From NCBI GenBank assembly GCA_035476575.1, contig DATILL010000160.1:1-21638 (forward strand): a stretch of DNA of 21,638 bases, written 5' to 3'. The notes beneath the pieces are model-generated. The model was not told where the DNA came from. It ran no database searches and saw nothing but the letters and a program-made list of their open reading frames with translations. Positions 15,042-21,638 of this stretch are shown here, piece after piece. How positions within the stretch are numbered: position 1 is the first letter of the stretch; every line of letters begins with the position of its first letter. This DNA is from DATILL01 sp035476575 (GTDB lineage: Bacteria > Actinomycetota > Actinomycetes > Mycobacteriales > JACQDL01). A program made the position numbers and the translations under genes.

Positions 15042-18000
15042 AGCTCGACCTCCTTCTCCGTCATGTCGCGCAACAGCGCCTCCACCTCGTCGCCGGACAG
15101 CTCGTCCAGCCGCGCCAGCAGCCGCTCGTCGGCCGAGGACGGGCACAGCGCCGCCGCACCGACCGCCCCCCGCGTCGAGTCCACCCCGGACGCCAGCCGG
15201 GCGACGGTCGGGGTGTGCAGGAAGTCGCGCAGCGCCACCGCGCACGCCCACCGCTCGTTGACCCTGGCCACCAGCCGCATCGCCAGCAGCGAATGGCCGC
15301 CCAAGGCGAAGAAGTCGTCGTGCACGCCGACCTTGTCCACCGCGAGCAGGTCGACGACCAGGTCGGCGACCGCCTGCTCGGTCGGCGTCCGTGGGGCGAC
15401 GTAGCCGTCGAGGTCCACCCGGGACCCCTGGGCCGGGGGCAGGGCGGCCCGGTCCACCTTGCCGCTGCTGGTCATCGGCATCGACGGCAGCTCGACGTAC
15501 GCCGCCGGCAGCAGGTACGGCGGCAGGGTGGCGGCGAGGAGCTCGCGGAGCTGCCCGGCGGAGGGGCACGGCGACCCCGGCACCGGCACCAGGTAGGCGA
15601 CCAGCATGCGCCCGGACGGGTGGTCGTCCACCACCACGGCCACCTGGGCGAGCGCCGGGTGCGCGGCCAGCGCGGCCTCCACCTCGCCGGGCTCGACCCG
15701 GTAGCCCCTGATCTTGACCTGGTTGTCCAGCCGGCCGAGGAGCTCGATCGTGCCGTCTGGCCGCGGCAGCGCGCGGTCGCCGGTCCGGTACATCCGGCTG
15801 CCGTCCGCGGCGAACGGGTCTGGCAGGAACCGCTCGGCGGTCAGCGCCGGCCGGTTGGAGTACCCGCGCGCCACGCCAGGACCGCCGAGGTAGAGCTCGC
15901 CGGGCACCCGCGGCGGTACCGGTTCGAGGTGCTCGTCCAGCACGTACGCGGTGGTGTTCGCGATCGGGCGCCCGATCGGGACGGACACGGCGTCGGGGTG
16001 CAGCGCATCGATGAGATGGCACACCGCGAAGGTGGTGGTCTCGGTCGGGCCGTAGCCGTTGAGCAGGCGGGCCGGCCGGTGAGCCGGGTCGCCGTCGAGC
16101 AGCCTGCGGATCCGGCTCACGTTGAGCGTGTCCCCGCCCACCAGCAGGTTGGTCATGCCGGCGAAGCTGTCCGGATGGTCCGCCATCACCTCCGTGAACA
16201 GCGCCGAGGTGAGGAACATGCTGGTGACCCGGTGCGCCTGAAGCTGGCGGCCCAGCTCACCGGGGGTGAGCAGCGCGTCCGGCGGGACCACGCACACCGC
16301 GCCACCGTGCAGCAGCGCCCCCCACAGCTCGAAGGTGAGCGCGTCGAACGACGCGTCGGCGACCTGGGCGACGCGCTCGCCGGGTCCGAGGTGGACGTAG
16401 TCGGCGCCGCACACCAGGCGCAGCACCGAGCGGTGCTCGACCATGACGCCCTTGGGGCGACCGGTGGAGCCGGAGGTGAACAGGATGTAGGCCAGGCCGC
16501 GCGGGCCGGCCAGCACCGGCGGGGTGGTAGCCGGTTGGGCGGCCAGCACCTCGGCCTGCTCATCGAGCGCGACCACCTCGGCCGGTGCGTCACCGATCCG
16601 GTCGCGCAGGTCCGACCTGGTCACCACGACCGGCGCCGCGACGTCCGCCAGCATCCACGAGAGCCGCTCGGCCGGGTAGGAGGGGTCCAGTGGCACGTAG
16701 CCGCCGCCCGCCTTGAGCACGGCCAGCAGCACGGTGATCATCTCGCTGCCGCGTTCCAGCAGCACGCCGACCGGGGTGTCGGCGCCGACCCCGTGCTGGC
16801 GCAGGACCCAGGCGATCCGGTTGGCCCGCTCGTCGAGCTGGGCGTAGCTCAGCGTCTGGCCGTCCTCGACCACAGCCGGCGCCCGCGGCCGGGCGGCGAC
16901 CTGCGCGTCGAACAGCTCGCCGATGGTCGCCTCGGCCGGGAACGGCGTCCGCGGCCCGGTCGCCGCGCCGGCGACCCGCCGCCTTTCGTCCGCTGTGGCC
17001 AGTGGCAGCCGGTCGAAAGGGCAGTCTGGGTGGTCCAGGGCGGCGGACAGGAAGGTCTGGTAGTGCGCCACCATGTCGCGCATCGTCGCCGCGTCGAACA
17101 GGTCCGTCGCGTACTCCCAGAGCAGCGTGATGGGCGCGTCGTCGGCACCGACCCCGTGCCCGGCGCGCTGCTCGGCGCGCGGGATCACCACCACGTTGAT
17201 GTCGGTCTTGGCCGACTCGTTGTGCCGTTCCAGCACGCTGCCGCGCAGCCCGGCGAAGTCCAGGTCCGGGAGCTGCGAGTCGTGGAAGCTGAACATCACC
17301 TGGAACAGCGGGTTCCGGGACGGGTCCCGGTCCGGGGCCAGCGCCTCGACCAGCCGGTCCAGCGGCACGTCCTGCCACTCGTGCGCACGGGCCGTCGTCG
17401 CGTGCACCCGGTGGGCCAGCTCGTCGAAACCCGGCCGGCCAGTCAGGTCGACGCGCAACGGCAGGGTGTTGACCACCATGCCGAGCATCCGTTCGATCTC
17501 GGCGAGCCTGCGGTTCGCCACCCCGCTGCCGACCACGACGTCGCGCTGCCCGCTGTGCCGCGACAGCACGGCCGCGAACCCGGCGAGCATGCAGGTGTAC
17601 AACGTGATCCCGCGGGCCTGGCTGTAGGCCCGCAGGCGCGCGCACAGCTCGCCCGGCAGGTCGATCCGGACGGCGGCGCCGGCGAAGCTCTGCGCCGGCG
17701 GCCGCGGCCGGTCGGTGGGCAGCTCGAGTGCGGGCGGCGCGCCGGCCAGCTCGCTGGTCCAGTGCGCGAGGTAGGAGCCCAGCACGTCGTCCCGCATCCA
17801 GTCCCGTTGCCAGCGCGCGAAGTCGGCGTACTGGACCGCGGGCTCCGGCAGCGGTGACGGCGCACCGGCCACCAGCGCCGGGTAGATCGCCTGCAGCTCG
17901 TGCAGGAACAGGGCGTAGGACCACCCGTCGTGCACCAGGTGGTGCTCGACGTGCACCAGGGTGTGGTCCTGCTCGGCATACCGGACCAGCAGCCAGCGCA

Positions 18001-20152
18001 CCAGCGGCGGCGCGGCCAGGTCGAACGGCTCGCGCCCGGCGTCCAGCACGATCTGCTCCAGGCGCGCGTCGCGCTGGTCCGCCGGCAGCCCGGACAGGTC
18101 GATCAGCGGTAGCCGGACCTCGACCGCGGGGTGCGGCACCTGCACCGGTCGCCCGTCGACCGCGACGAACGCGGTGCGGAACACCTCGTGCCTGCGCACG
18201 ATCTCGGCCAGCGTGGCCCGCAGCGCACCGTGCTCGACCGGCCCGGCGATGCGCATCGTCGCCTGCGCGTTGTAGGCCAGGTTGCCGGGAGCCAGCTCCT
18301 CGAGGAACCAGATGCGTTCCTGCGGGAAGGACAGCGGGGCCGGCGTGCCGGGGCCGGCGCGCCGCGGCACGATCGGCGGGACCGCGACGCCAGCCGGGGC
18401 CGAGTCGACCATGGCGGCCATCCCGGCCACCGTGGGCGCCGCGTAGATCCGCCGGAGCGGGAGCTCCTTGCTCAGCCGGGCGCGTACGAGGGCGGACAAC
18501 CGGCCGGCCAGCAGCGAGTGCCCGCCGATGCCGAAGAAGTGGTCGGTGGCGCCGACCCGGTCGACGCCGAGCAGGTCGGCCAGGATGCCGGCCAGCGCAT
18601 GCTCGGTCGCCGTACGCGGCGCGACATATCCGGACGAGCCGCGTACCGGGGCGGGCAGCGCGGCCCGGTCGATCTTCCCGCTCGGCGTCAACGGCATCGC
18701 GTCGAGCACGACGACCGCGGCCGGCACCATGTGCGCCGGCAGCCGGTCGGCGAGGTGGTCGAGCAGCACGCCGCCGTCGACCGCGGTCTCGCCGCGGGTG
18801 GCGACCTCGCTGACGGTGGCGACCTCGCTGACGGTGGCATAGCCCACCAGCTCGTCCCCTGCTCCGCTGTCGCGCACCACGACCACCGCGTCCGACACCG
18901 CGGCATGCTCGGCGAGCACTGTGGCGATCTCGTCCGGCTCGACTCGGAACCCGCGGATCTTGACCTGGTGGTCGACCCGGCCGAGAAACTCCAGCCGGCC
19001 GTCCGGGTGGCGCACCACCCGATCGCCCGTCCGGTACAACCGCTCGCCGGTCACCGCATCCGGCACGAACCGTTCGGCGGTGAGGCCGGGACGGCCGAGG
19101 TAGCCGCGGGCGACCCCGTGGCCACCGATGGCCAGCTCGCCGGGGGTCCCGGCCGGCGCCTCGCGGAGCCGCTCGTCCAGGACCAGCACGCGGACCCCGT
19201 GCACGGCCCTGCCGATCAACGGCTTGCCGCCACCCGCGGCGAGCTCGTCGATGGTCGCCCACACCGTGGTCTCGGTCGGCCCGTAGGCGTTGAACATCCG
19301 CCGGCCGGGCTGCCAGGCCTCGACCAGGTGTTCCGGCAGCGCCTCCCCCGCACACACCAGCAGCTCCAGCTCCGGCAGCTCGGCCGGCGGCACGGTGGCG
19401 AGAACCGACGGTGGCAGCGTGACGTGCGTGATGCGGCGTTGCCGCAGGAAGTCGGCAAGGCCCGGCCCAGGGGCGATGTCCGCCCGCGGGGCGAGCACCA
19501 GCGTCGCGCCGGCGCCGAGGGCCATGACCAGCTCAAACACGGACGCGTCAAAGCTGGTCGGCGCGAACTGCAGCACCCGCTTGCCCGGCTCGACACCGAA
19601 CGCGTCGGTCTCGGCCCTGGCCAGGTTCGCCAGGCCGCCGTGGGTCAGCGCAACGCCCTTGGGCCGGCCGGTCGACCCCGACGTGTAGATCACGTAGGCG
19701 AGGTTGCCCGGCCGCACGACCGCTGCCGGCGGCCCGGCGGCGGGCACCGGCAGGCCAGGATCGACGACGGCGACGCTGCCGTCGGCGGCCTCGCCGGCAA
19801 TCGCATCGCCGGTGGCCGCGTCGGCCACCAACAGGGAGATGCCGGAGTCGTCCACCATGTACCGCAGCCGCTCGTCAGGGTAACCGGGGTCCAGCGGCAG
19901 CCAGGCTCCGCCGGCACGCATGACGCCCAGGACGCCGACCGCCAGCTCCAGCGATGGCTTGGCGGCTATCCCGACAATGCTCTCCGGACCGACCCCCCGC
20001 CGGGCCAGCTCGGCGGCGAACGCGGATGCGGCCTGGTCCAGCTCCCGGTAGGAAAGAATGCGGTCGCGGAACTCGACGGCGGCCGCGTCCGGCGCGCGGA
20101 TGACATGTCGATGGAACAGCTCGCCAAACAACGGGACTATCGGCTCCGTCAT
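15038..20152 (-). CDS. NRPS 1: A-PCP-C-A-PCP initiation and first elongation module
   Basis: A 1704-residue NRPS that starts directly with an adenylation domain, so it probably loads the first amino acid without N-acylation. A1 spans about 8-500 (A3 YTSGSTGRPKG 156-166, A5 NAYGPTETT 288-296). PCP1 has GGHSLL with Ser546. The C domain (about 605-1050) has HHLVHDG (737-743). A2 spans about 1070-1575. PCP2 has GGHSLL with Ser1621. No epimerase is present. Hand alignment to GrsA gives pocket D-A-F-T-V-A-A-V-W for A1 (close to Phe/Tyr-type codes) and D-A-F-F-L-G-G-T-F for A2 (close to Val/Ile codes). Start ATG 20152 has only weak purine-rich sequence upstream (AGGCGGA). An in-frame 18-bp tandem duplication encodes TVSEVA-type repeats at 441-452. 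Confidence 0.94.
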   Translation of the reverse strand: MTEPIVPLFGELFHRHVIRAPDAAAVEFRDRILSYRELDQAASAFAAELARRGVGPESIVGIAAKPSLELAVGVLGVMRAGGAWLPLDPGYPDERLRYMVDDSGISLLVADAATGDAIAGEAADGSVAVVDPGLPVPAAGPPAAVVRPGNLAYVIYTSGSTGRPKGVALTHGGLANLARAETDAFGVEPGKRVLQFAPTSFDASVFELVMALGAGATLVLAPRADIAPGPGLADFLRQRRITHVTLPPSVLATVPPAELPELELLVCAGEALPEHLVEAWQPGRRMFNAYGPTETTVWATIDELAAGGGKPLIGRAVHGVRVLVLDERLREAPAGTPGELAIGGHGVARGYLGRPGLTAERFVPDAVTGERLYRTGDRVVRHPDGRLEFLGRVDHQVKIRGFRVEPDEIATVLAEHAAVSDAVVVVRDSGAGDELVGYATVSEVATVSEVATRGETAVDGGVLLDHLADRLPAHMVPAAVVVLDAMPLTPSGKIDRAALPAPVRGSSGYVAPRTATEHALAGILADLLGVDRVGATDHFFGIGGHSLLAGRLSALVRARLSKELPLRRIYAAPTVAGMAAMVDSAPAGVAVPPIVPRRAGPGTPAPLSFPQERIWFLEELAPGNLAYNAQATMRIAGPVEHGALRATLAEIVRRHEVFRTAFVAVDGRPVQVPHPAVEVRLPLIDLSGLPADQRDARLEQIVLDAGREPFDLAAPPLVRWLLVRYAEQDHTLVHVEHHLVHDGWSYALFLHELQAIYPALVAGAPSPLPEPAVQYADFARWQRDWMRDDVLGSYLAHWTSELAGAPPALELPTDRPRPPAQSFAGAAVRIDLPGELCARLRAYSQARGITLYTCMLAGFAAVLSRHSGQRDVVVGSGVANRRLAEIERMLGMVVNTLPLRVDLTGRPGFDELAHRVHATTARAHEWQDVPLDRLVEALAPDRDPSRNPLFQVMFSFHDSQLPDLDFAGLRGSVLERHNESAKTDINVVVIPRAEQRAGHGVGADDAPITLLWEYATDLFDAATMRDMVAHYQTFLSAALDHPDCPFDRLPLATADERRRVAGAATGPRTPFPAEATIGELFDAQVAARPRAPAVVEDGQTLSYAQLDERANRIAWVLRQHGVGADTPVGVLLERGSEMITVLLAVLKAGGGYVPLDPSYPAERLSWMLADVAAPVVVTRSDLRDRIGDAPAEVVALDEQAEVLAAQPATTPPVLAGPRGLAYILFTSGSTGRPKGVMVEHRSVLRLVCGADYVHLGPGERVAQVADASFDALTFELWGALLHGGAVCVVPPDALLTPGELGRQLQAHRVTSMFLTSALFTEVMADHPDSFAGMTNLLVGGDTLNVSRIRRLLDGDPAHRPARLLNGYGPTETTTFAVCHLIDALHPDAVSVPIGRPIANTTAYVLDEHLEPVPPRVPGELYLGGPGVARGYSNRPALTAERFLPDPFAADGSRMYRTGDRALPRPDGTIELLGRLDNQVKIRGYRVEPGEVEAALAAHPALAQVAVVVDDHPSGRMLVAYLVPVPGSPCPSAGQLRELLAATLPPYLLPAAYVELPSMPMTSSGKVDRAALPPAQGSRVDLDGYVAPRTPTEQAVADLVVDLLAVDKVGVHDDFFALGGHSLLAMRLVARVNERWACAVALRDFLHTPTVARLASGVDSTRGAVGAAALCPSSADERLLARLDELSGDEVEALLRDMTEKEVEL
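18801..18836. repeat. 18-bp tandem duplication inside the NRPS 1 gene
   Basis: Two perfect 18-bp copies, 18801-18818 and 18819-18836. On the coding strand they give two six-residue units in the loop between core motifs A8 and A10 of the first adenylation domain. The duplication is in frame and so tolerated; replication slippage is the likely origin. Confidence 0.9.
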
Positions 20153-20188
20153 TTCCGCCTAACCTTTCCTACGGTACCGAGACGCAAA

Positions 20189-20224
20189 GGGATCGACCCT
20201 GCCCACGGGATCGACCCTGCCCAC
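20189..20224. repeat. 18-bp tandem repeat upstream of NRPS 1
   Basis: Two perfect copies of GGGATCGACCCTGCCCAC, 20189-20206 and 20207-20224, lie 36-72 bases upstream of the NRPS 1 ATG in the gap after the first operon gene. Each copy contains the short inverted repeat GGG-ATCGA-CCC. It may be a regulator or RNA site, or simply slippage. Confidence 0.85.
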
Positions 20225-20265
20225 CCGGTGGACAGCGCCATCGGCCAGTCTTTGCCATAGCTCGT

Positions 20266-21123
20266 TCAACTAATCGGCGCAAAGCTCCACACGGCCACTC
20301 CGGATGGGTCGATGACCAGCCGGGAGGTCTCGCCAAACCTGTGTTCCGCCGGTTCGTGCCGGCCTTCGACGAGGTCGATCTGGATCTCCAGGACCCCTTG
20401 GGGGGCGGTGTCGTCGACGCGCGTCACGATGGTCAGGTCCGGGCCGCGGAGCCGCTGCTCACCGTCTCGCTCGGACATCTCGAAGCCGAACGGGCACAGT
20501 GCGCCGGCGAGCCGCCGGGCCCGCGCCGGCGACAGCGCCAGGGTCACGCCGCTGATGTCCCGCATCAGCCGCGGCGGACCAGCCGGCCCGCCCAGCGCGG
20601 CGTCGAGGTAGTCACGCCTGCGCAGCGAGCCATCCTCGGCCGGCCGCGCGCCGAGCGAGCGGAGGTACTCCGGGGTGACCTCGTTGAGGAACAGCACCAA
20701 CGGGCTGGCCTCGCCCATGTTCACGCTGATCAGGTGATACCACGGCTGGGGCTCAACAGAACCGGCGACGGCGCGGCGGACCAGGTCATGGTGGTACTCC
20801 ACCCCCGCGGCGGCGTCCAGCACCTGCCGCGCCGCCGTAGCGGAACCCTGGGCCTCGAAGGAGAACACCAGTCCGCCGGTGAGCGTGCCGCCGGGGATGG
20901 TGCCACCGAACAGCTCGACCAGGGTGTTCTCCCCAGCGATGCCGAGCGTCGCGTACGCCCCGGCGACAGAGCTGTCCGCCTGCTTCCGGGTGAGCCGCCC
21001 GAAACGCTCACCGAGGAAGTCGGTCTCGGCGACGTCCCGGTATGCCTTTTCGTCCAGCAACACCATGATGTGGTCGATGCGCGGGACCGGCCGCACGCCG
21101 ATCGCCGTGGCTTCGGTGGTCAC
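20266..21123 (-). CDS. VOC/DUF5829-like protein of unknown function
   Basis: A 285-residue protein, first gene of the operon. It begins VPRIDHIMVLLDEKAYRDV and has YATLGIAGENTLVELFGG, resembling the glyoxalase-like (VOC) fold and in particular DUF5829-type proteins; a second, weaker repeat may follow. I see no clear catalytic motif. I chose GTG 21123 because AAGGAG (21130-21135) is six bases upstream and third-position GC drops sharply before it. ATG 21165 (AGGAG eight bases upstream) and ATG 21252 are alternatives. The TGA at 20266-20268 is 113 bases from NRPS 1. VOC proteins in antibiotic clusters can be self-resistance binding proteins or tailoring enzymes; neither is shown here. Confidence 0.7.
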   Translation of the reverse strand: MTTEATAIGVRPVPRIDHIMVLLDEKAYRDVAETDFLGERFGRLTRKQADSSVAGAYATLGIAGENTLVELFGGTIPGGTLTGGLVFSFEAQGSATAARQVLDAAAGVEYHHDLVRRAVAGSVEPQPWYHLISVNMGEASPLVLFLNEVTPEYLRSLGARPAEDGSLRRRDYLDAALGGPAGPPRLMRDISGVTLALSPARARRLAGALCPFGFEMSERDGEQRLRGPDLTIVTRVDDTAPQGVLEIQIDLVEGRHEPAEHRFGETSRLVIDPSGVAVWSFAPIS

Positions 21124-21129
21124 CCCGTT

Positions 21130-21135
21130 CTCCTT
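21130..21135 (-). promoter_or_regulatory. Ribosome binding site supporting the GTG 21123 start
   Basis: AAGGAG on the minus strand with a 6-base spacer to GTG 21123, the best-spaced site among the three candidate starts of the first operon gene. Confidence 0.5.
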
Positions 21136-21267
21136 CCATCTGGCCCATTCCAGCGGCCCTTCCATTCGGAGCTCTCCTGGAGCGCTCGCCTGGAGCTCTT
21201 CGTTCTGTACGGGTGCCCGACGGCTTTCGTTTCGCGTCGACGTAGCTGTCATCTCAGTGCGGGCCCA

Positions 21268-21273
21268 ATTGTG
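21268..21273 (-). promoter_or_regulatory. Candidate -10 of the biosynthetic operon
   Basis: CACAAT on the minus strand (21273-21268) lies exactly 8 bp downstream of the nearest ACCCCTGGG repeat. No good -35 is present, as expected for an activator-dependent promoter. Transcription would begin near 21261, leaving a leader of about 138 bases to GTG 21123. Confidence 0.3.
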
Positions 21274-21281
21274 CTCAGGCG

Positions 21282-21332
21282 ACCCCTGGGCTACCACCCG
21301 GAAATCCCTGTAACCCCTAGGGAACCCCTGGG
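21282..21332. promoter_or_regulatory. Phased ACCCCTRGG direct repeats upstream of the operon
   Basis: Three strong copies, ACCCCTGGG 21282-21290, ACCCCTAGGG 21313-21322 and ACCCCTGGG 21324-21332, plus two degenerate copies at 21293 (ACCACCCGG) and 21304 (ATCCCTGTA). The starts are 11, 11, 9 and 11 bp apart, so all lie on one face of the helix. The layout resembles direct-repeat sites of SARP-family activators, which favour 11-bp spacing next to the -10. No SARP gene is in the window. Confidence 0.45.
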
Positions 21333-21364
21333 TCGGGCCTGCGTTGGGCTGCCGGAAACCGTGC

Positions 21365-21392
21365 TTGACTTTTCCGGCGGACCGGGTAACTT
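21365..21392 (+). promoter_or_regulatory. Predicted divergent plus-strand promoter
   Basis: TTGACT (21365-21370), a 16-bp spacer and TAACTT (21387-21392). It points away from the biosynthetic operon toward the short ORF at 21505. GGTCACG is repeated at 21395 and 21411 around the predicted start site. Confidence 0.4.
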
Positions 21393-21504
21393 CAGGTCAC
21401 GGACCGTCTCGGTCACGTGTGCGACGCCAATTTGGCGACCTATGGCGCGAGCTAGGCAGCGCGGCCACTGCGATTCAACAGTGAACGAGGAGAGGAGGAG
21501 GCTT

Positions 21505-21549
21505 ATGCAGAAGTGGTGTGAAGAATTTCGACGGTACGGCGTGTCGTAA
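21505..21549 (+). CDS. 14-codon leader-type ORF
   Basis: ATG 21505 to TAA 21547-21549 encodes MQKWCEEFRRYGVS. It is preceded by the very purine-rich GAGGAGAGGAGGAG, an unusually strong ribosome binding site. It starts about 105 bases after the predicted promoter start and ends about 70 bases before a possible start codon at 21622. It may be a regulatory leader peptide or a small peptide in its own right; chance cannot be excluded. Confidence 0.35.
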   Translation: MQKWCEEFRRYGVS

Positions 21550-21593
21550 CCGATAGGACAATGGCCCCAACGGGAGAATAAGAAGGTTCTCGC

Positions 21594-21606
21594 TGAAGAA
21601 TCTTCA
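21594..21606. promoter_or_regulatory. Perfect short palindrome before the right-edge gene
   Basis: TGAAGA-A-TCTTCA, a perfect 6-bp inverted repeat with a 1-base centre, just upstream of the candidate ribosome binding site GGAGGG (21612-21617). AGAAGGTTCT at 21581-21590 is a second small palindrome. These may be operator sites or RNA structure linked to the leader ORF. Confidence 0.3.
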
Positions 21607-21621
21607 CCCCCGGAGGGACCA

Positions 21622-21638
21622 TTGCCAGGCAAGGCTAC
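21622..21638 (+). CDS. Possible 5' end of a plus-strand gene (cut by the window edge)
   Basis: TTG at 21622 is preceded by GGAGGG (21612-21617) at four bases' spacing, and the frame continues to the edge as M-P-G-K-A. Only five codons are visible, so product and reality cannot be judged. Confidence 0.3.

Noticed and set aside
15042..16022. Upstream extension of the NRPS 2 reading frame
   Set aside because: It is only the out-of-frame reading of NRPS 1. The GTG at 15041 has a perfect ribosome binding site and the usual 4-base overlap.
15035..17857. Plus-strand open frame of 940 codons opposite NRPS 1
   Set aside because: It is antisense to PCP2, A2 and the C domain. Its composition reflects the mirror image of high-GC codons and shows no domains.
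1..21638. CRISPR arrays, tRNA or rRNA genes, insertion sequences
   Set aside because: I looked for regularly spaced repeats, tRNA cloverleaf elements and transposase motifs and saw none. The only tandem repeats are the two 18-bp pairs.

Overview
This window is high-GC DNA with GTG and TTG starts, strong GC bias at third codon positions and large modular megasynthases, which points to an actinomycete (Streptomyces or Pseudonocardiales type; genus not resolved). Its core is a minus-strand biosynthetic operon of about 17.6 kb, from 21123 down to 3542. It encodes a hybrid non-ribosomal peptide/polyketide assembly line with its helper enzymes.

Layout. Positions 1-74 hold the 3' end of a plus-strand gene, followed by a very strong hairpin with a UUCG loop (106-140). 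From 398 to 1781 lies a divergent pair, a TetR-family repressor (minus) and an Hsp20 small heat-shock protein (plus). They share a compact control region with overlapping promoters and three GTGAAC repeats spaced exactly 21 bp apart. Positions 1782-2886 are mostly non-coding and contain a frame-broken remnant of a small membrane protein. A MmcQ/YjbR-like gene (2887-3282, minus) precedes the end of the biosynthetic operon.

The operon, in transcription order, encodes: a VOC/DUF5829-like protein of unknown function; NRPS 1 (A-PCP-C-A-PCP); NRPS 2 (C-A-PCP, whose adenylation domain is interrupted between motifs A4 and A5 by a luciferase-like FMN monooxygenase domain); a one-module PKS (KS-AT, then a broken carrier protein fused to the C-terminal part of a thioester reductase); an amidohydrolase; an MbtH-like protein; an NADPH-dependent FMN reductase; and an acyl-CoA carboxylase carboxyltransferase subunit. 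Most junctions overlap by 4-11 bases, so translation is probably coupled.

How the genes fit together (inference). The specificity residues suggest an aromatic starter amino acid, then a Val/Ile-type residue, then glycine. The inserted monooxygenase could oxidise the bound glycyl unit, with reduced flavin supplied by the FMN reductase. MbtH would support the adenylation domains, and the carboxyltransferase would help supply a substituted malonyl-CoA. The PKS has lost its phosphopantetheine serine and the Rossmann half of its reductase, and there is no thioesterase. Release is therefore unexplained. One option is amide formation through the glycine monooxygenase module, as proposed for myxothiazol MtaG.

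Upstream of the operon (21124-21638) is a dense regulatory region. It carries helically phased ACCCCTRGG repeats beside a candidate -10, a divergent plus-strand promoter, a 14-codon leader-like ORF with a very strong ribosome binding site, and the possible start of another plus-strand gene at the window edge.
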